Below are positions 25,601-37,700 of a DNA stretch of 64,000 nt, in pieces. The position numbers and the translations under genes were made by a program. Where the stretch lies: the NCBI GenBank assembly GCA_914767715.1, contig OU612071.1:17294948-17358947 (forward strand). Reading direction: 5' to 3'. Source of the DNA: Membranipora membranacea. Its lineage: Eukaryota > Bryozoa > Gymnolaemata > Cheilostomatida > Membraniporidae. A model generated the notes under the pieces. The model did no database searches. It was not told the DNA's origin and saw only the letters and a program-made list of their open reading frames with translations. How positions within the stretch are numbered: the stretch's first letter is position 1; each line of letters opens with the position of its first letter.

Positions 25601-28600
25601 CAATCATCGCTTCTCGTCTTCGAATATTTACAAAGGCAACATCACTATTATCACAAATGATAAACTTGTATCACGCTCTACACTCTACACTCTACTTCTG
25701 ATATCTTTTTGATATCTTCTCTTGTAAGGGTTGTATTCAAGGTACCTATTTTCCCATCGCTCTTTCACTCTAGGCTCATGGTTTTGTGCGAGATCTTTAA
25801 TTTATCATTTTCTTGCCTTCTTCTCCAAACATATAAGAATTCCATTGCTCTACTGCATAAATTCAATCTTGTCACTGAACTACGTTCTGCCAATGGCCAT
25901 GATCGTCCGGCAATTGATGACATTATAAATACTATTTTGTGCCCAGTGCAGCAACTGCTAAACAAGTAACGGTGAGTGTTTAGATATCAATCGCTCGCTC
26001 ATAGATCTGGGTTGTCAGTTTAGCACAGAAGCTGAGAATGGCAACCATCCCAGCAGACCAGAAAAACTCTACTGACTCAAAATTCAACATCCTTATATTA
26101 TCCTATTTACTATTGTCTTTCACAGGAAAATCTTATGATGGTATGGTAAAGTTTTTGGTCACTCATTTGCTGTTTAGGTTTTCGCTCCAAAATATAAGCT
26201 CAAAATGGCCGCTCATGACGTTATGCTGTCTCTAACCAACCAATTGTATTACTTTTAGGCTTATATTAAGGTAGATTAGGCAAAGTAGAAACCTAGACTG
26301 CGCTGACTGGTTTTGTTACGGAGGAGGGTATAAGACCACCACCCGTAAACAAGCCTTGTCAACACAGTCTAAGCCGTAACTCAAGAGCTTTCCATGTCCC
26401 AGTACATGTAGCCTGCACACAAAAGGCTTTTGACCTTAGTAAGTCTAGATTAGGTTTAGAAGAATGATAAAAATGCCTTGTCGGTTACGTAATTTCAACA
26501 TTGCGCCCAGAGCTATAGACACCCTTTAGATTCAGTAATCAAACATTGCTCAGTGGAATCGTGGATGGCAGTGTGTGTTGATTGTTCAGTCTGATGTAAT
26601 ACCAGTCTGGTAGGTCAAATTCTGGGGGTAAAGTCATGGTTGTTCTTCTGTTCCATGTCTCACTAGTTAGATGATAGAAAATCTTTACAATCTCATGCAT
26701 AAATTCCCAAGCAGCCGTTGACCATCTAAATATAGCCAACTTAGTCAGTTCCTATGTCCACTTACAAAATCTAGACTGGATTTCCGGTTGTTGGAATTTT
26801 ATCTCGCAATGATTCATATCAATGAAATCCACCATTTTGTTTTCTGATTGAGTATCAGCCATTTGACAGGAAGTTTGTGACTCATGTAAATTATAGTCTT
26901 GCCTCAAAGGCCAGCGGAGCGGAATGATATCTAGTCGGGTATCAACTAAATTGGCCGTGACTTATCTACTAGTTAATGCTCACTGACAGATAAGTAGACA
27001 CAGCTTGGCAAAATGTACACAATAGGTGGACTGATAACAAAATGTTGGGCAAATATCACTGGGCATTGCTAAGATAACTAGCTTTAACACCTGTGTGAGC
27101 CCTATGAGGGGTAAATGGATCTGAGGCAACTTGTTAGGAGTCATTGAACCTTGAGGGAAAAGCTTGTTTTAGTTTCTAACCTCCGCTCAGTCGCTTCCTC
27201 AGGTGTATATGAACTAGCCCACTCACCTATTTCATTCACTCTCCTAACTCAATCCATAGCATCACATGCTTCATTGCTAAACATTTGTCCATAGACATAC
27301 TGTCCAGAACATTATGTCTATGTTATGTTTTCTAGATGTAAACGGACGAAGTAAGTATGGTGGTTGGATTGTGACGATTTTTGAGTTTATGTATTTTCTT
27401 AGTAGTGAATAACCATTGTTATGTTGTAGGTGTTTTGATTTTTACCCAGCACCTGTCCTACTATCAAAACCCCCAGTTGAGATATGAACCATGTGTGAAA
27501 ACCTCCACTGACTGGGTGACCCCTTGTTTGATACAGTTAATGAACCCCTAACTCCTACTGTCTTACCAAAAAAGGTCAACTCCAGGGTGGGGCAGAGAAT
27601 ACAACTCGATCAGTTGCTCACAACATCAGGCCAAGTGACTGAGTTGCAGTTTGCCATACTATTGTTCCATGAAGGATTATGTTATGAAATGGACTCAATG
27701 GTATGGCCTCTTTTCGCTGCGCCGGAACATGAATGATAACTTGCTCTGCACGAAATCTTTCATTTTCATGCTGTGGTTGCAGTAGTTGTAAGCACGTTTA
27801 TGCTAACTCTTGAGATTGATTTTTGTGTTCCCTCCATTATAATTTCAACTGGAGTGGATCAACCTAACATTGTGTTGATTTGAAAACCAACAATCAATTC
27901 ATCGTGTTTCATGTTACATTTTACAATCAGGGAGTAGTGATTTTATGGTTTCTTATCCACTGTTTTATTTCCACACATTATCTTATACCACATGGTATTT
28001 TTCTGCAGGTTATCACTTATACGGAATTCAGGTTATCAGCGATTTGATCAACAACCAAGGATGGGAGGCTTCACCATTTTTCCCAAGAGTTACTCTCTGC
28101 GACTTCAACGTAAGTTTTCTATAACCCTTTAATTAGCATGGTTCCTCTTTGACAACGAATCCAATTTTTAATTTTTTTTAATACTTTTTATTGGCATCAA
28201 CATTTTTTTTCAAAAAAGATTTGATGCAGTCCTCGCAACCCAGCAGAATTTGAATTAATCCTAAGATTGTACATGACTCAACCTAACTCTTTTCCCTCTT
28301 TAAGATCTGAAAGTTCACCTTGACCTTCTTATGACCTTGTAGATCAGAAGACTCGGAGACAACCTCCACAAATACACAGTACAGTGTGTCCTACCATATA
28401 ACCTCTTTAACGTTCACCTTGACTTTCTTATGACCTTGTAGATCAGAAGACTGGGAGACAACCTCCACAAATACACAGTACAGTGCGTCTTACCATATAA
28501 CCTCTTCAACGAGAAGATGTACATCTTCCTGTGGTGGTGGTTGGTGTTTGTCATCGCCATGTCCTGCATCGGAGTACTCGTCTGGTTCCTGACCCTTCTT

Positions 28601-31600
28601 CCCAGAAGCAACATCAGGTACATATATTGACTTATCTCCCTTTTCTTGTGGAAAAAAAAACATATGGTGAATGCGTGAAGGTGGTTGACTTTCCCCCCCC
28701 CCCCCCCCGTCCTACTGGAAATAAACACTTGGAGGAATGCCTGAAGTTGGTTGAGATGTTAGCGTGATGATATTCATTTTATCTTGCACACCTAAAGGAG
28801 CAAGGAGCACAGCCATGCTGGTGGCAAATAGTTGTCATATTTCACTAGGTTAAAATCGTGCTGTCTGTCATCATGTGAGTTGATTGCTGGGTGAAAATGT
28901 GTTGCGTATGATTGTTTGCTGATGCTGAAAATTAAGATGGCTGTGCCTTCACACTTCTGGTCGTTAAAAATTGGCGTTTTTTTTGCTGCAATAACATGAC
29001 CTCAACCTTTTTACACTTTTGTAATCACTATTGTAACAGAGCCTTACAGTGTTTGCTTTGTTTAACACTTCATCCTTCTAATGTATCCAACCCTTCTAAG
29101 ATTTGATGACTTTGCCATCATCTAGCTGACAATTCTGCCAACTTTGAAAGGAAATTCAATCGACTTTGATTGCAGATTTGGCTGCCGGCCATGGTTTTTG
29201 ACTATGATATTGTATTGTGGTTTTTTGTGATGTTGAAGCCATAAGCTCGAAAACATCAACTTAGATTTGTGCGTGTCAACCACATAATTTTAATGCTGAT
29301 CATGGCTCTTCCGGAACGGAACGAGTTTTGCCACAAATGATCATTTCAGCTGTGCTACTATCACCAGATAACTGAAAACTCAAGATGTAACGCGTATGTG
29401 AATCACTGCAAAAGATGATTGCACACTCAGTGGGAAGGTGTTTCGATTCATTTAACTTGGTCCACTTTTGCAACCGAATCACAAATAGAAACAAAACAGA
29501 TTATTTAAATCATCTCAAAAATAAGCTTTTTTGCTCCTAATGCAATTCAAAACAGTGAATCAATTTGTCCTAAATCATCGATATCACTGACAAACTTAAT
29601 AAACATGTAGAAATTGTGCTGACTTTTCAAAGAAAATGCAGAAATAATCAGTTGCAACATTTTTCCATTAAAAATGTCACTGTTATCAGTGTCAAAAGGC
29701 TCTGATTTTCAAGGCATATATCGCTCAAAAACCACTTTATCGATTCATCGAATTTAAAAGTACATTAAACTGAAATTTGTTTACTCATTTGACTAACAAA
29801 TAAGCTAAATACCATGTCATTTCAAAATCATGTATACACATTCTTTCCTGTTTAGAGTGACAATCACAGCCTCAGATCCAGGATCTGAACAGCCAACTGA
29901 ATTCCTGAAAAATTTTGTGACATACTTTTTGAACACACACAAAATTTGTTGTTATTTTCCTCAAGTGTATCCCTTTAATCTTTCGAAAAACAAAAGCTTC
30001 ACAAAGTGACCATTGTTTCCTTTAATAAAAAACTGAAGCCACTTCTTTTGTTGTGTAAAGGATGCTATGACTCAGTCAAACATTTACAAGACAACACTGG
30101 AGGGTCTCACTACTACCAGACACTCATATTCTGCTTTGTTGTGAGTTTTGTGATGGGTGTCATCAACAAGCTACTGTCAAACAAAGATTGTGAGCCTCTG
30201 TGCAGCCGGCAGCCTTCTGCACACTCAGCTAAAACTCATGATGATAAACATAACGAACTAAAGAAATCCAAAATGGCCGCCAACCACTTGAGTTGGTGTA
30301 AGATTTTTCATAACCCATAATTTATGCTTCAGTTAGATTTGGGCTGATGACAGTTTTAATGGCGGGTTGTCATGGTGTTAAGATTTCAAATTCAAATTGT
30401 AACCGTCGCACATTCCTCACCCTATCATCAATTATCTTGATGCAGACTAAAATAAGCAGTGGAATACCAAATCTTTTCAACGGCCACAATCTATTTACGT
30501 AAATCTCTGACTTTTACACTTGAAGCATGAGTTTCAGTTGCACATCTTGAATCAATTTGTTCCTTAGTTTACGAATCACTATTCATATCTAAATCACAGC
30601 CCTTGTCGCCACATTTTTGTAATTGATGACATGGTGTTCAAGTACAATGTGATCTGTCTGGATCATATAAACTTACAACTGATAAAATCTAATTTATAAA
30701 GAAGCCCAGGGCAGTGGCCAGCGTTTGAAATCCACTATTGTCTATTTTTGGATTAATGCCAAACCACAAAGCATTAGAAGATAGTGACACGTATATCGTG
30801 CATGATGGAAAACATCCTATTTTATGGCACACTTTATGTCTTGTGTCCCCTTGAAAAGTGACTGGGACAGCAACTCCAATGTGTACATCATTTTTTTCAA
30901 ATAATTGTTTCAAACAGTATCATTGCCAATTGTACAGTGTCATAGCTCTGAAGGCAGAGGTAGAAATTTATTTGATGAACTAATAACATAACCTTGACCT
31001 GTCCAAAACACACCATGACTTATTCCGTTATACATCCCCGATATGATTTACATCTTATCTACAATCAAATATTACAATACTTAGCATATTATTCATAACC
31101 CCGTATCCTTTCCAATGCAGTTCCGAAGCCAAATAATTCAAAGTTATCCCTGACCTGGGTGTGTGTGGGAATTGTTCAGCCACGTGTTGCTGTATTCGAT
31201 AGATGCCAAGCTTGCTTTTTCTATCAGTTGAAACTGACTGAATAATTTCAATGAATATGATTGTGTGAAGCTGAATGTCTGAAGTGTGATGTGTCTTTGG
31301 TGTCTGTGTGTTTATTTGTACCTCATGTTAGGTATAATTGTTTTAACATAAAAATGAATATATATATGTATTAATACATGCATGGAAAGTCTCTGTTATC
31401 TTGAGCCAAGAGCCTTGTCATGTTACCAATTAAATTAAATTGATTATTTTGTGGTTTATCGTAACTAGCTTTCATTGCCTTAATTATTTTTTCTGTAATA
31501 CCCTCCGGCACCTTGAACCAACCACACATATCTCATGTTATCTTGTTATTTACAGATTCGTAGGCAAGTACCTGAAGGTTATGAACAGACTGAACGGAGG

Positions 31601-32321
31601 ATCAGACAAAGAGAGGAAACTCGTTCAAGAATTCACTAACAGTTATCTCAGACAAGATGGAGTGTTCGTTCTCAGGTACGTTTAAGTCACAGACCAATGA
31701 GAGAGCAATCATCTGATGGCTGACAGTCACATTTACTGGACTCATATCATGACTGCAGAGATGACATCCTAGGTGGCTTGAAGGACCCTATTTGTGCAAC
31801 AATGTCAGCCCAGCAACCAGACACCATAATGACCTAAACATCTCACATTATCCCATTAAATTACAATTCAATGAACTCGAAATTTATCCTGACATTCAAT
31901 CAAACTTGATGGATATTACCTTATCACAGATTCCAGCAATCACTTAGATCAAGTTTAATCCAATTGCCTGCATTCCAGTTGCTCCCCTCCCACTGGTCAA
32001 GCCGCGACGTGACCAGTGGAGAGGAACCAGCTACGAATGCATGCAAATGGACCAAACTTGGTCAGGCGATCTCTGTATGCAGTACATAGTTCTCAAATGT
32101 GTCTAACAATGGTTATCTGCCAAACTTGGTCAGGCAATCACTGTTTACAGTACATATTTCTTACAGTGACTAACGCTGGTTGTCTCCTCTTTTCTTACAG
32201 GATGGTAGCATCTCATGTGAACGATCTCACAGCTGCTGAGATTATCTGCGCTCTATGGGATAACTTTGTAGCCTTCAGAGCTAAAAGCGTAGGAGATGTA
32301 TCATCTAGGCACGACGCCTAA
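22647..32321 (+). CDS. Innexin gap-junction protein, gene 2 (complete, 398 aa)
   Basis: Complete innexin from eight exons: 22647-22779, 23078-23310, 24088-24217, 25131-25313, 28009-28109, 28442-28617, 31556-31675 and 32201-32321 (TGA/TAA-type stop included). All joins keep frame and use GT-AG. Topology follows the family: short N-terminus MSGFISALKGG, TM1 near 33-48, loop 1 with two Cys (GDPIDCW and QYCW), the YYQWTP signature and TM2, an intracellular loop, TM3 in exon 4 (NYLFILYMVVKFCYIG), loop 2 with two Cys (PRVTLCDF and VQCVLPYNLFNEK), TM4 in exon 6 (a WWW run and FVIAMSCIGVLVWFL), and a short C-tail ending SSRHDA. A length of 398 aa is usual for innexins. YYQWT replaces the more common YYQWV. 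The exon starting at 28442 is preceded by a 99-bp tandem copy of its own start (see that entry). It is divergent from innexin gene 1, to which it is clearly related. Confidence 0.95.
28313..28510 (+). repeat. 99-bp tandem duplication of an innexin acceptor and exon start
   Basis: Unit 1 is 28313-28411 and unit 2 is 28412-28510, nearly identical. Each contains the intron tail GTTCACCTTGAC, the acceptor CTTGTAG and the first 69 bases of exon 28442-28617. Using the first acceptor (exon from 28343) would read in frame into TAG at 28439-28441. Confidence 0.85.
31946..32064. mobile_element. Palindromic MITE, family 1, copy b
   Basis: AGATCAAGTTTAATCCAATT and TGCCTGCATTCCAGTTGC at the left. CCACTGGTCA and TGACCAGTGG flank the centre. 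The right end is TGGACCAAACTTGGTC. Located in intron 7 of innexin gene 2. Confidence 0.65.
32051..32190 (+). repeat. Two-unit tandem repeat before the last innexin exon
   Basis: CCAAACTTGGTCAGGC starts two units of about 70 bp, both continuing into CAGTACATA and a TCTAAC or CTAAC stretch. The first overlaps the right end of MITE copy b. Confidence 0.55.
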
Positions 32322-33522
32322 GCAAAGCTAGCTTAAAATACAACTCATAGCTTTCCCACAATCCCTAACTAATTAGTGTTTGTCTCCCTCGTGTCACAGA
32401 TGCTGATTAGTTAGGGAATTGTTCTACTACACCAGCTAAAGTCAAGGTCAAGTGATAATCTGCCAAAGATCTACATCACTCAACGTGTAAAATCCTTCAT
32501 TCCACCTAGAAAGTCTCACTTCATATAAGAAACAGTTTTAGTAACGACCAAATGAGAGGGAAAACTTGGCCTGAGGATCCAGTCATCACAGGTCATGTAT
32601 TATAGTACCAATAACTGTCTTATTTTATACCTTCTGTATCATAGCTCAAAGCAACTGTCTCTTTTGTCTCAGATCTCTGCTGTTGAATGCTGATTGGCCA
32701 GTTTTGCGATCATGTGATCTCTGAGCTGTCCAACCAGTTTTCATTTAGATAGCCGGTCCACCAATCAGATTACATTCGCTTTTAGATGAATCTTGATTGG
32801 TTGACTTTTCCTATCGCTCAATGGGGCAACTGGGCAGGGTAATATATCCTATTCTACTACTTCACATGACAATTTTGTTAGTCCACGGGCCATGGGGCGA
32901 ACGAAACGTCGTAAATCATGGTGCATACAGCTTTATATTATTATCATCATTGTATTTTAGACAATTTAAAACGATATATAAGTTAGCATCATTTTCGCGT
33001 AGTGAAGAATTTCTTCCAGCTTAGAATACATGTTCGAAGCTTTTAGTCGACCAAACATCAAGTCGTCCAGACCTTTTTCTGGATTGCAATTTTGATTCCA
33101 TGTCAAACTGCTATGCAATAGTTTAACACCTACTACTTGTAATATGCCTTAGTACTTACATTTGTAGTATTTTATCGATTATACCAGTAGGGTGAGGCTA
33201 TTTTCTACCCGCTTTTTATATCTGAAACGTTCAGGTTCTAAGTCTAAGTTCTTCCATTTTTAGAGACCTGAATGCACTTTTGGTTACTATGCAAAAATAA
33301 CTCTAGCCCTGACTAGTTTTATATGTAAAATAGAATAGTCTTAGAATGCTCTCTTCAATACCTTAGCACCACTAGAGCACTGCAGAAATATACACAATCA
33401 CATAGTGGTGCACAGGTCTATTGAATATTGTAGTCTATGCTCTCCATATTTTATTATAATGTCTTTGTACAAGCTATTAAAAATTTTAGCCATTACCTGT
33501 TTATACGCACCATGATTTATAC

Positions 33523-33528
33523 AATAAA
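33523..33528 (+). terminator. Candidate poly(A) signal of innexin gene 2
   Basis: AATAAA followed within about 10 bases by an A-run, about 1.2 kb after the stop at 32321. The 3'UTR would hold an imperfect hairpin near 32357-32420 (CCCTAACTAATTAG facing CTGATTAGTTAGGG). The assignment rests on position only. Confidence 0.4.
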
Positions 33529-33545
33529 CTGAAAAAAAACAAATC

Positions 33546-34712
33546 CATGACAGTCACATCTTACAACCATAAGTGTATTCTTAGATCAAGCCGTCTCCAG
33601 CTCCTTGCTCAGATCTAGCGGGGGGGGGAGGGGAACTCGCTGTATCAAGTATAATCCCTCCTGCCTGCATTTGCAGTTGCCCCTTAAAGCCGCCGGCAGC
33701 TCACCAGTAGAATGATACCAACCAAAAATTTGGCAAATTGGATCAAACTCGATGTAGTTTTCCTCCTTCCTTCCTGGCTCATCGAATAATTTATTGAAGA
33801 AAAATGTGTGTCTAGAAGATAGTATATGCACATTTGAAGGCTATAATGAGACGTACTCTCCAGATGTCTTTGATTGTATATAGTGATGCTGATGTTGTGT
33901 CATTCCCACTTTATAACCTCACATAGTTTTTTATGTCAAGCAGCAAGTTGTTGTAAAGGCAGACTCGAATTAAATCTAAGGTTTCATTCAAGCTACTTAC
34001 CAGAGATCATAGGTTTAATTTTTAGTCTGAATAATTAATGTTAGCTATCACCAATTTTCGCCAGCCAAGATAAGATTCCAAACAAATTTCGCATCTTCAA
34101 GCTTGTGCGACAAGTCAATTTTACCTCATGAAAGTACTCAGCTACTCCAGAGAGTTACAAAGCATCTGAGTCGGCTCAAGCAACGGGAATCTTATTTCAA
34201 AGTGATTTCCAGGGACATTGAGAACCGAAGATACAAAATGTATTTGGAGTTGTCCTTTCTTGATACACTTTGAGATAACTCCAAGATTGTCTACTTGGAT
34301 TCCATTTTGCCTTCAGTAAGATCAAATTACCATCTATACTTCCGCAAGCTTTCTTTGTGACTTATATTAGTAAAATAAAAGTGGTCATTAGGCATTCAGA
34401 CTTTGAATTTAGATTCACAAAATAATATGATTTGTTGATTGGCATTTTGTCATGCAACACAACACGGATACCTTCACTCACAGATGGTACGCATTATCAG
34501 AGATTTGCCGTTATCTCTTTATGATATCATCAATATTCACCATAGCATGTTATCATTTCTAAGACCCCTGAAGTTATCATATGCAGACAGTTGGGTAGGA
34601 CTTTTTAGATAGTCTGCCACCTCAAGCGTCCTACATAGGAGTGTTTAACAGGTTATCATCAGTGTAACTTATAACTAGAAAAGAGTATCTGCTGGTGGGA
34701 CAGTGTGGTGAC
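33546..34712. other. Intergenic region between innexin gene 2 and gene C
   Basis: No gene seen. It contains a diverged copy of the palindromic MITE family (about 33628-33760) and an 8-bp G-run at 33620. The remainder is AT-rich unique sequence. Confidence 0.5.
33628..33760. mobile_element. Palindromic MITE, family 1, diverged copy c
   Basis: Shares TGCCTGCATTTGCAGTTGC, CTCACCAGTAG and a right end near ATTGGATCAAACTCGAT. It is more diverged than the others and its edges are uncertain. Confidence 0.4.
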
Positions 34713-37700
34713 ATGTCTGCTGTTAAGGTAGGTATTCATTACATTGGAGAGTTGATAGGGAATTAACCCTTACACCATGTCACTGTGTTTTTCAGTTCCT
34801 ATAATAGGACAAGTCAGGAGTGGTCTGATGTTTAAGGGTAAGGACTTGTAATCTTATGATCCAAGTTCGATTCCCGGCCGGCTGTCTGATCTGGCACTGG
34901 CAAGCCATTCATCCTGGCCAAATCTGTTCAGATCAGGACCATAAATGCAGGAGGTCTAACTGTGTGCTTGCTTGCACAATAAAGATCTCCCTTTAAAAAG
35001 AGAAGTCAGCAACGACGGGCAAGGGTATAGCCTATTCCTCTAATGGCTCATACAAACATGTTACACACTTGTATTTACACTTATATCGTCGGGTGCACAG
35101 GCTCAACACAACGAGATGTATGTCAAATTGCTCGGCCACTGGAAAGCACCACTCTGTCGAACTGAGCACGAGATTTTATTTGTTTAATTTGACTGACTAT
35201 TTATTTTGTAGATATTATGCCTGATATCGGCTTACTTAGGAGTTGTCCTATGCAGCACTGACTCCGAACAGTTTGTGTGAGTATGCGAACCGTATAGGGG
35301 TAGACATGGTGTATTGTATCTTTTAACTACATATTTGTTTGTCGTAAAATACCACCTAAATATTGATTCGAAAATGATGAAAATGAATTATGAAGTGTCC
35401 AATCTCCCCCCCCCCCCCCCGTAGGCTTGTATGATCTACTACCAGCGCAGACAAAACCTACAAACCCTTAAACAAAATCATAACCTGTAGTTGATTGAGA
35501 TTTAGCTATCAGCATTAATCTGGGCCTCATTCTCAGTTTAGGCTCGCTCCAACAAGGGTTTGCGGACTTCCATCAGAGTGAAATGAGTAACGTTTTTACT
35601 TCTTGATTAGAGTAGTCAGTGACGTGAAGTCGATAAATCCTTCATCCTTCATTGTTTTTAGGCTGGATGTTGATAACTCTGTCATGACGACATTCAGTTC
35701 TACCGTGTCCAAGGTGAGACATATGGAAAAATACAACTACACTGGTCAAAGGAGTTATATCTTGATCTCAGATAATACTTTGGCTGCCCTCGATGAAGGC
35801 TCGCACTACCCACGTAATCTACTTCCACCCCTTTTTGGAGTTAAGGGCTTTATAGTCACCAAACAAGGCAAAGCGATCATTGTGGAACATTATCGGCACT
35901 GTTTGTATGCTTGGGACAAGCACTGGGGACTTTCTGCGTTTGCTGGGCGATGTGGACATAGCGGGGATAGCGATGGAACACCGGGCCTATTTCACCACCC
36001 TCACTCAATCATACAAGATAGTCAGAACAAAAGTCTATTCCTTCTCACCGATACCTCAAATAACAAGATCCGGTGGGTCAGTAGGATCACAAGCCAAGTC
36101 TACACGTTTATCCAGTACATTACTTCGCCGACGGGGATCACGCAAGATAGCATCACCGGAGATCTGTTTGTGACCAGCACCTCAAAAGTGTTGTACATCA
36201 ACTACAAGGATAAATCTGTACATCATCTCGCCGGAACCTACAATGGACATTTGGACGGTAGTTTTGTCGAAGCTCGGTTTGACAACCTTAAAGACATACT
36301 ACTGATTAATAACAGGCAGATGCTTGTCGTAGCGGATAACGCAAACAACCAGATAAGGCTTCTCAACCTCCTCACTAAGACGACCAATTCCATCTGTACG
36401 GGAATAATCCGCTCTAGTGACGGAGGGTCGGATAATTGTGAGATAGATCACCCCTGGGCTCTGATGGTAGATGGAGATACTCTCTATATCGGTACAAACT
36501 CTGGTCTCCGCAGAATCGCCGGTGAGACTTGTCGAATTTCTCCGTCTATGAAAACAGTCTAGCTGAGCTTTTATTTTTGAGGCATTTAATAGTTACAGAT
36601 GTTTTCCTCCTAAGAAAAGACAATAGGCTAGTAAAGCAGTTTGGTATAACGGTGAAGACTAAATGCTGACCCATTTGATTAAGTTGATATTGTCTTGCTA
36701 CTTTTTACTGTGTCCAAAGAATTTTAAGCCCTACTATTTTCTATCATCTGTTTTGTCTAGGTAAGCAGTATGTCAAACCATCTGCACCAACACCTCAACC
36801 AACAAGGCCCTTTACAACTACCCTCAGGAGAACAACTACACTGACAACAATCATGCCAACAACAGCCGGACCAACAACAAACAAACCGACAACAACCATG
36901 CCAACAACAACCAAACCATCAACAACCAAACCAACAACAACCATTCCAACCACAGCAAAACCAACAACAGCCACGTCTACTCCTACAACAACCACACCAA
37001 CAATAACCACATCAACCACAACTACACCAACAACAACCAAAACCAAACCATCAACAATTCCATCCACAACAACGCAAGTGACAAAATGTAGAGCAGCTAT
37101 AACAGTTTTATCCTCTCCAGCAACAGGGTTAGGTCTTGTTAATTTAGCGTCAGATAAGGAGGTGCCTCAAATTCTTCAACTGCCGACCGGGCAATACAAC
37201 TTTTCCACCAATGGTGGGAAATGTAGCACCCTTATCAGAGTAATAGGTGAGGTGATTTATTGACAAGTCTATAACCAGCTGACCTGATATATAATGATAA
37301 ATACTAGATCAAGTTGGATCCAGTTTCCTTATATTCGAGTTTGCTCATATTCCACTGGTCAAGCCGCATTTCCAGTGGAGGTGAGCAACTCCAAATACCG
37401 GCGGGTGGACCGAACTTGGTCTAGCAAAATAGGCCTACTAACTGTTAATGTCATCAAGTTATATATGTATAAAAAAACTATGTCTGATTTTGACTTGACC
37501 ATTTTGATTTACCAAACTTTTGGGTTCTGCCACTTTAGGATTACCTCAAACCCAGATGTGTAGTGAGGCCTAGTGCAACACTGATTTTAGTTGGCGGTGT
37601 TTGGTTCAGGTGTTCTCGTTAACATTGCCCATACGCCATAAAAGGAGCTTACAGCATCCCTCCTGCTTTTGCTTTTCACATGTCCGGATTTTTGCCTCCC

